This document shows positions 6,593 through 10,470 of a stretch of 10,470 bases of DNA, in pieces. Source of the DNA: UBA6019 sp036570145 (GTDB taxonomy: Bacteria > Chloroflexota > Dormibacteria > Dormibacterales > Dormibacteraceae); contig DATCPJ010000080.1 in the NCBI GenBank assembly GCA_036570145.1, positions 1-10,470 of the forward strand. The letters run 5' to 3'. The translations under genes and the position numbers were made by a program. The first letter of the stretch is position 1; each line of letters begins with the position of its first letter. The notes below the pieces were generated by a model. The model did not search any database and was not told where the DNA came from. It saw only the letters and a program-made list of their open reading frames with translations.

Positions 6593-7117
6593 TCAGCCTT
6601 CGGGCGAGCCTGTGCCGTCGGTCTCGAGCGGCACCCCGAGCGCGTCGAGCACGCGCGGGACCATGCAGTAGAGGCCCGCGGTCAGGGTCAGCTCGACCCG
6701 CTCCGACGGGTCGAAGTGGCGGGCCAGCTCGACGCTGACCTCGTCGGGCACGGATCCCTCCACCATCGCCTCCATGAAGGCCAGCGCGGCCCGCTCCTCC
6801 GGTGCGAAGGTGGGCGCGTCGCGCCAGCGGTCGAGCGCCTCCAGCTCCGCCTCGCTGACTCCGCAGCGGCGGGCCATCAGGCGGTGGTGCGACAGCTCGT
6901 ACTCGCAGCCCATCAGCGCAGCGCCGCGCACGATCATCAGCTCCCGCAGGCGGCGCGACGTAGCCGGCTTCTGGCGGATCGACCAGGCGAACTCGATCCA
7001 CGCGGCGAGCAGGTCCGGGTTGTTGGCGAGCGCGCGGTACAGGTTGACCGGTTTCCCGCCGAGCTCGGCCAGCCGCGCCTCGATCGCGGGGGGGACCTCG
7101 ACCAACGGAATGGTCAT
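6593..7117 (-). CDS. Carboxymuconolactone decarboxylase-like protein
   Basis: This 174-residue cytoplasmic protein is placed in the CMD/AhpD superfamily by RELMIVRGAALMGCEYELSHH (residues 58-78), followed by MARRCGVSEAEL. This is the typical helical active-site region, with C71, E72, H77 and H78. It lacks the CxxC pair of AhpD peroxidases, so the nearer relatives are gamma-carboxymuconolactone decarboxylases and the many uncharacterised CMD-domain proteins. The substrate is unknown, and no protocatechuate pathway gene is nearby. I chose ATG 7117, which overlaps the TGA of the upstream peptidase as ATGA and begins MTIPLVEVPPAIEARL. A reading that starts 31 codons earlier would run through the end of the peptidase gene and is unlikely. 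Coupling implies that this protein and the peptidase are made together, an unusual pairing. Confidence 0.85.
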   Translation of the reverse strand: MTIPLVEVPPAIEARLAELGGKPVNLYRALANNPDLLAAWIEFAWSIRQKPATSRRLRELMIVRGAALMGCEYELSHHRLMARRCGVSEAELEALDRWRDAPTFAPEERAALAFMEAMVEGSVPDEVSVELARHFDPSERVELTLTAGLYCMVPRVLDALGVPLETDGTGSPEG

Positions 7118-7875
7118 ACCGGCACTTTCCGGATGGTCCAGAAGTCGGCGGCGAGCATCGGGTCGGTGAGGTACTGGAAGGGCATCGTGAAGTAGCCCGC
7201 CATGCCCCACCCCACGCCCCAGGAGTTGCGGACGATGAAGCGCCCGGCCGGCTGGTCATAGCCCACCGCGACGACCGCGTGCCCTCCCACCAACCGCTCG
7301 TTCGGATGCGGCAGCTGGACCACGCCGGTCGTCGCCACCGCCGCGGTCTCGAAGCTCTCATAAACGGAGAAGCCGAAGACGAACGGGTAGCCGCTGGCCA
7401 GGCAGGTCAGCAGCGGGACGGAGGCCGGCGTCAGCCGCAGGTACTGGCTCACGCGCTCCTTCAGGGCATCGCTGTAGCAGCCCGACGACGGCCTCGTCGC
7501 GAAGACCGCGATGTTGTACGGCCACTCTGCCTCCGGACAGAAGCCCTCGCGCACGACGGTCTTGATACCGTCCCGGATCTGAGCGCCCGAGTCGCTCCCG
7601 GTGGAGCCCTCGAGGGCGCGCTCGTTGTAATAGATGAAGAGCCGCGAGGGCATGATCGGAGCCGGCGAGCCCTCCTTGCCCTCCAGGAACTGGAGGGCCC
7701 CGGCGATCGCGTTGGCCGTGCAGGAGCCGAGAGCGCCCTGGTCGTAGGGCGGCGGGAACTGGGAGCGCAGGTCGACGTGCGCCGGCAAGGCGGCGCTGAT
7801 CTGCGGCGGAGGAGCGTAGAGGAGGTCCCGCTGATCGGGGATGTCGCGGACCCAGCCGTAGCGAGCCAACTGCAC
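7114..7875 (-). CDS. C1 (papain-like) family cysteine peptidase
   Basis: This 253-residue protein carries the full papain machinery: oxyanion Gln Q46 and nucleophile C52 in DQGALGSCTANA, catalytic H199 in GGHAVVAVGYD, and N217 in RNSWGVGWGMAGY. It has no signal peptide, no membrane helix and no recognisable inhibitory propeptide. Only about 35 residues, including the YGWVRDIPDQRDLLY stretch common to bacterial C1 peptidases, precede the catalytic domain. It is therefore predicted to be cytoplasmic and made in active form, or to be controlled otherwise. The start is GTG at 7875; an in-frame stop lies just upstream and the conserved N-terminal stretch begins at residue 6. No Shine-Dalgarno sequence is visible. 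It diverges from the MBL-rhodanese gene with 10 bases between start codons, and it overlaps the CMD-like gene at its end. Natural substrates of this group are mostly unknown. Confidence 0.9.
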   Translation of the reverse strand: MQLARYGWVRDIPDQRDLLYAPPPQISAALPAHVDLRSQFPPPYDQGALGSCTANAIAGALQFLEGKEGSPAPIMPSRLFIYYNERALEGSTGSDSGAQIRDGIKTVVREGFCPEAEWPYNIAVFATRPSSGCYSDALKERVSQYLRLTPASVPLLTCLASGYPFVFGFSVYESFETAAVATTGVVQLPHPNERLVGGHAVVAVGYDQPAGRFIVRNSWGVGWGMAGYFTMPFQYLTDPMLAADFWTIRKVPV

Positions 7876-7885
7876 AGCCGTAGAA
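7876..7885. promoter_or_regulatory. 10-base divergent start-to-start junction
   Basis: The GTG of the peptidase (minus, 7875) and the ATG of the MBL-rhodanese gene (plus, 7886) are separated by 10 bases. There is no room for promoters between them, so each promoter must overlap the 5' end of the opposite gene. I found no convincing -35/-10 pair for either. If the MBL gene really starts at the in-frame GTG 7904, CAAGAT at 7892-7897 could be its -10, but a good -35 is missing. Confidence 0.4.
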
Positions 7886-9274
7886 ATGTCTCAAGATTCG
7901 GCTGTGAGCGCAACCGCCGAGGTGCGGCCCGAGGTGCGCGTCATCCGGGCGCCCGAGCTCGGCAACTCGAGCTTCCTGGTGGCCGACGCCGAGGCCGGCG
8001 AGGCGATCGTGATCGACCCTTTTCGCGATGTCGAGCAGTACCTGGTCGGGGCCGAGGAGCTGGGTGTGACGATCCGGCAGGCGCTCGACACCCACCTCCA
8101 CAACGATTTCGCCTCGGGCTGCCGGGAACTCGCCACCGAAACCGGCGCCGGGATCGAGCCGCCTGCCGAGGGTTCCGAGCTGGCCCTCGGTCGGTTCACC
8201 GTCCGCGCTCTCCACACGCCTGGCCACACCCCGACCCACCTCAGCTACCTGCTCTGCCAGGGCAACCGGCCGCTGGCTCTCTTCTCGGGCGGCGCCCTGA
8301 TGGTCGGTGCGATCGCACGGACCGACCTCTTCGGGCCCCACCTCGCGGTACACCTCGCGCTGGAGGCGTTTCGAACCCTCAAGGTCCGCCTCCACGGGCT
8401 GCCGGACGAGGTGGCGGTCTATCCGACACACGGCGGAGGATCCTTCTGTGGCGCGAGCACCAGCTCGGAGACGCAGACCACCCTCGGCCGGGAGCGGCGG
8501 ACCAACCCCTTCCTCACGACCGACGAGCTGATGCCCTTCCTCGCCCGCGCCCTCCACCAGGCCCGCTATCCGGACTACTACCGGGAGATGGCCGAGCTGA
8601 ACCGGTCCGGCCTGCCGCTGCTCGGACTGACGCTCCCGCCGCTGGCGCGCCTGAAGCCTTTCCAGGTCGAGACGCTGGCGCGCGAGCAGGGCGCCGCGGT
8701 GGTCGATCTGCGGACCCCTCGCGAGTACGACCGTGCCCACCTGCCGGGCAGCTTCAGCATCGGCATCGACGGTCCCTTCAGCGCCTGGGTTGGGTGGGTT
8801 GTCGATCGCCGCCGCGCGCTGGTCCTCGCCGGTGGCTCCGCCAACCAACAGGCGAAGGCCCAGCGCCAGCTGCTGCGGATCGGCTACGACCGCATCGCGG
8901 GGACGCTCGAGGGCGGAGTCGAGGCCTGGCAGGAGGCGGGTCTGCCCGTCAGGAGCTTCGAGACGGCCGAGATCGAGGACCTTGCCGGCTGGGTCCTCAG
9001 CGCCGAGCCGATGACCGTGGTCGACACCCGGGACGAGGATGAGTGGACCCACGGGCACGTGCCGGGGGCGATCCACCTCTACGTTCCCGACGTCGCCCAC
9101 CACGCGGGCGAGATCCCCCGCGACGCGCCGGTCGCCGTCCACTGCGCGTCGGGCTACCGGGCCGGGATCGCCGCCAGCATCCTCGAGCAGGCGGGCTTCA
9201 CGCGCATCATCCACGTGACCGGCCCCTGGTCCGACTGGGATCGCCTCCACCTGGCGACGGACGCACCGGGCTGA
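7886..9274 (+). CDS. MBL-fold protein with two rhodanese domains
   Basis: This 462-residue cytoplasmic protein has a metallo-beta-lactamase domain at about 15-265 and two rhodanese domains at about 278-350 and 370-458. The layout resembles bacterial persulfide dioxygenase-rhodanese fusions (ETHE1-like) used in sulfide detoxification. Metal-site residues are partly changed. The HxHxDH motif reads H70-L-H72-N-D74-F75, H114 in HTPGHTP and H182 in PTHGGGSF are kept, and the place where ETHE1 proteins carry the bridging Asp reads FSGGALM (G136). I recall a subfamily with this pattern, so it may be a conserved variant, but ETHE1 activity should not be assumed. The first rhodanese domain has no loop Cys (VLAGGSANQ); the second has C420 in HCASGYRAG and is probably active. 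The ATG at 7886 is used; an in-frame GTG at 7904 is possible. Confidence 0.85.
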   Translation: MSQDSAVSATAEVRPEVRVIRAPELGNSSFLVADAEAGEAIVIDPFRDVEQYLVGAEELGVTIRQALDTHLHNDFASGCRELATETGAGIEPPAEGSELALGRFTVRALHTPGHTPTHLSYLLCQGNRPLALFSGGALMVGAIARTDLFGPHLAVHLALEAFRTLKVRLHGLPDEVAVYPTHGGGSFCGASTSSETQTTLGRERRTNPFLTTDELMPFLARALHQARYPDYYREMAELNRSGLPLLGLTLPPLARLKPFQVETLAREQGAAVVDLRTPREYDRAHLPGSFSIGIDGPFSAWVGWVVDRRRALVLAGGSANQQAKAQRQLLRIGYDRIAGTLEGGVEAWQEAGLPVRSFETAEIEDLAGWVLSAEPMTVVDTRDEDEWTHGHVPGAIHLYVPDVAHHAGEIPRDAPVAVHCASGYRAGIAASILEQAGFTRIIHVTGPWSDWDRLHLATDAPG

Positions 9275-9291
9275 TGAGGAGGCTCTGATCC

Positions 9292-9327
9292 TTGACGAGA
9301 CAGCGCGTATCAGATAGTCTCAGGCGG
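9292..9327 (+). promoter_or_regulatory. Promoter for a leaderless ABC-2 operon
   Basis: TTGACG (9292-9297), a 17-base spacer and TAGTCT (9315-9320) make a near-consensus -35/-10 pair. A start site 7 bases beyond the -10 falls exactly on the GTG at 9327, and no ribosome site precedes that codon. This is the clearest promoter in the window and implies leaderless translation. The rest of the 52-base gap (from 9275) holds no terminator I can see. Confidence 0.7.
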
Positions 9328-10037
9328 TGACCGAGGACGCTGTCGCCGTCGCGGGCGTGAGCAAGAGCTTCGGCAGCCTGAAGGTGCTCGACGACGTCTC
9401 GCTCCGGGTCCGGACGGGGGAGGTCTATGGCCTGCTCGGACCTAACGGCTCCGGCAAGACGACCCTGATCCGGATGCTGGTCGGGCTGATCCTGCCCGAC
9501 GCCGGCTCGGTGACCGTGCTCGGCACCCGGATGCCCAACGTGGGGATCCTCGGCAGGGTCGGCTACATGACCCAGCAGGCCGCGCTCTACCCGGACCTTT
9601 CGGTCGAGGAGAACGTCCGCTTCTTCGCCGCCGTCAACGACGCCGAGGCAGGCGTCGACGAGGCCCTCCGCTTCGTCGAGCTGTGGGACCGGCGGAAGAG
9701 CGTCATCACCGAGCTCTCAGGCGGCATGCGGCAGCGCGCCTCGCTGGCCTGCGCGATCGTCCACGGGCCCCGTCTGCTGCTGCTCGACGAGCCAACCGTC
9801 GGTCTCGATCCACAGCTGCGGATCCAGTTCTGGGATGGCTTCCGCGTGATGATCCGGAGCGGCATCTCGATCGTCGTCTCGAGCCACGTGATGGACGAGG
9901 CCGAACGCTGCGATCGCCTCGGGCTGGTCCGCTCCGGGAAGCTGCTGGCGGAGGGCTCGGCCGCCGAGCTCAAGGAGCGCGCCGGGACCCCCGACCTGGA
10001 GCGAGCCTTCCTCACCCTCTCGGCCGCCGGGTCATGA
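9327..10037 (+). CDS. ABC-2 type exporter ATPase (CcmA/DrrA-like)
   Basis: This 236-residue cytoplasmic ATPase belongs to the ABC-2 exporter class (drug, polysaccharide or lipid export; DrrA-like). Motifs are complete: Walker A GPNGSGKTT at 38-46, Q-loop Q83 in GYMTQQAALYPDLSV, signature LSGGM at 130-134, Walker B LLLLDEP with D154 and E155, and switch His H187 in SSHVMDEAERC. The length is at the short end for drug-export members, and there is no long C-terminal regulatory domain. The GTG start at 9327 sits on the predicted transcription start. The stop overlaps the ATG of the permease as ATGA, so the two are one operon. It is not closely similar to the other ABC ATPase in this window, which has the MacB/LolD pattern. 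Substrate unknown. Confidence 0.92.
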   Translation: MTEDAVAVAGVSKSFGSLKVLDDVSLRVRTGEVYGLLGPNGSGKTTLIRMLVGLILPDAGSVTVLGTRMPNVGILGRVGYMTQQAALYPDLSVEENVRFFAAVNDAEAGVDEALRFVELWDRRKSVITELSGGMRQRASLACAIVHGPRLLLLDEPTVGLDPQLRIQFWDGFRVMIRSGISIVVSSHVMDEAERCDRLGLVRSGKLLAEGSAAELKERAGTPDLERAFLTLSAAGS

Positions 10038-10470
10038 AGCCGGAACGCGTCCGGGCGGTGACCCGGCGGATCCTCAGGCAGTTCCGTCACGACCGGCGCA
10101 CCCTGGCCCTTCTCTTCCTCGTGCCGCTCGTGATCCTCGGCCTCCTCGGCTACCTGCTGAGGGGCGGCGCCGGCCACACGGCGATGGGCGTGGTGAACCT
10201 CGACCAGGGACCGCTCGGCGGGCGGATCGCCGACAGCCTGGTCCACTCCAGCCGGGTGAACGCAACCCAGATGGATGCTGCCACGGCACGCCAGAAGCTG
10301 GTGGACGGGGCCATCGCAGGCTATGTCGTGATCCCCTCCGACCTCAGCGCCAAGGCGCTGTCGGGCGGAACCCTGAGCCCGGAGGTGCACCTTGAGGGAA
10401 CGCAGCCGGGACCCGCCGCCGACGTCATCCAGGCGCTGAACCAGGCGATCATCTCGGCACTCGCCGGTGC
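10034..10470 (+). CDS. ABC-2 type permease, N-terminal part (cut by window edge)
   Basis: The gene starts at ATG 10034, overlapping the ATPase stop, and runs off the right edge after 145 codons without a stop. The N-terminus is the ABC-2 permease type: a basic start (RRILRQFRHDRRTLALLF), one helix at about residues 23-42, then the extracytoplasmic region typical of the YhgE/DrrB-like group (MGVVNLDQGPLGGRIADSL, then GAIAGYVVIPSDLSAKAL). The remaining helices should lie beyond the window. It forms the membrane half of the exporter whose ATPase precedes it. Confidence 0.88.
   Translation, partial: MKPERVRAVTRRILRQFRHDRRTLALLFLVPLVILGLLGYLLRGGAGHTAMGVVNLDQGPLGGRIADSLVHSSRVNATQMDAATARQKLVDGAIAGYVVIPSDLSAKALSGGTLSPEVHLEGTQPGPAADVIQALNQAIISALAG

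Noticed and set aside
7118..7210. Longer N-terminus for the CMD-like protein
   Set aside because: Those 31 codons lie inside the peptidase's C-terminal coding region and show no CMD similarity; the ATGA overlap gives a better start.
7358..9250. A 630-codon open frame on the minus strand, opposite the MBL-rhodanese and overlapping the peptidase gene
   Set aside because: Its translation is low-complexity (rich in Gly, Arg, Glu, Asp and Ala) with no motif, while the plus-strand frame has clear MBL and rhodanese motifs. In very GC-rich genes the antisense frames often lack stops.

Overview
The window is very GC-rich DNA with dense genes, frequent GTG starts, four 4-base start/stop overlaps (GTGA or ATGA) and few good Shine-Dalgarno sites. 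At least one gene looks leaderless: a TTGACG-N17-TAGTCT promoter places the expected transcription start on the GTG codon. The ABC exporter has no periplasmic adaptor gene beside it. This style fits a high-GC, probably single-membrane bacterium of the Actinomycetota, Dormibacterota or Chloroflexota type. That placement is inference from gene style, since there is no rRNA or other phylogenetic marker here.

Layout. (1) Positions 32-3246, plus strand: a four-helix membrane protein, an exported cupredoxin-like protein without the type-1 copper cysteine, a ten-helix membrane protein with intramembrane histidines (of the kind some databases label fenitrothion hydrolase-like), and a type-I membrane protein with an extracellular beta-rich domain. 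The last three are joined by GTGA overlaps. (2) 3291-4364, plus: a NiCoT-family nickel/cobalt permease, probably from its own leaderless promoter. (3) 4523-6465, plus: a MacB/FtsX-type ABC permease and its LolD/MacB-type ATPase, preceded by a perfect 7-3-7 palindrome that could be an operator. (4) 6593-7875, minus: a papain-like (C1) cysteine peptidase and a carboxymuconolactone-decarboxylase-like protein, overlapping by ATGA. (5) 7886-9274, plus: a metallo-beta-lactamase fold joined to two rhodanese domains, diverging from the peptidase with only 10 bp between start codons. (6) 9327 to the right edge, plus: an ABC-2 type ATPase and the first part of its permease.

The most interesting part is 32-4364. 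It looks like a membrane and cell-surface metal-handling module: an exported His-containing beta-sandwich protein, a polytopic protein with intramembrane His, a surface protein anchored by a C-terminal helix, and a Ni/Co permease. No hydrogenase, urease or cobalamin gene is in view to name the metal user. The rest is recognisable accessory content: two unrelated ABC exporters, a cysteine peptidase pair and a sulfur/MBL enzyme whose metal site and first rhodanese domain both depart from the active family pattern. I see no tRNA, rRNA, CRISPR array, insertion sequence or phage gene.
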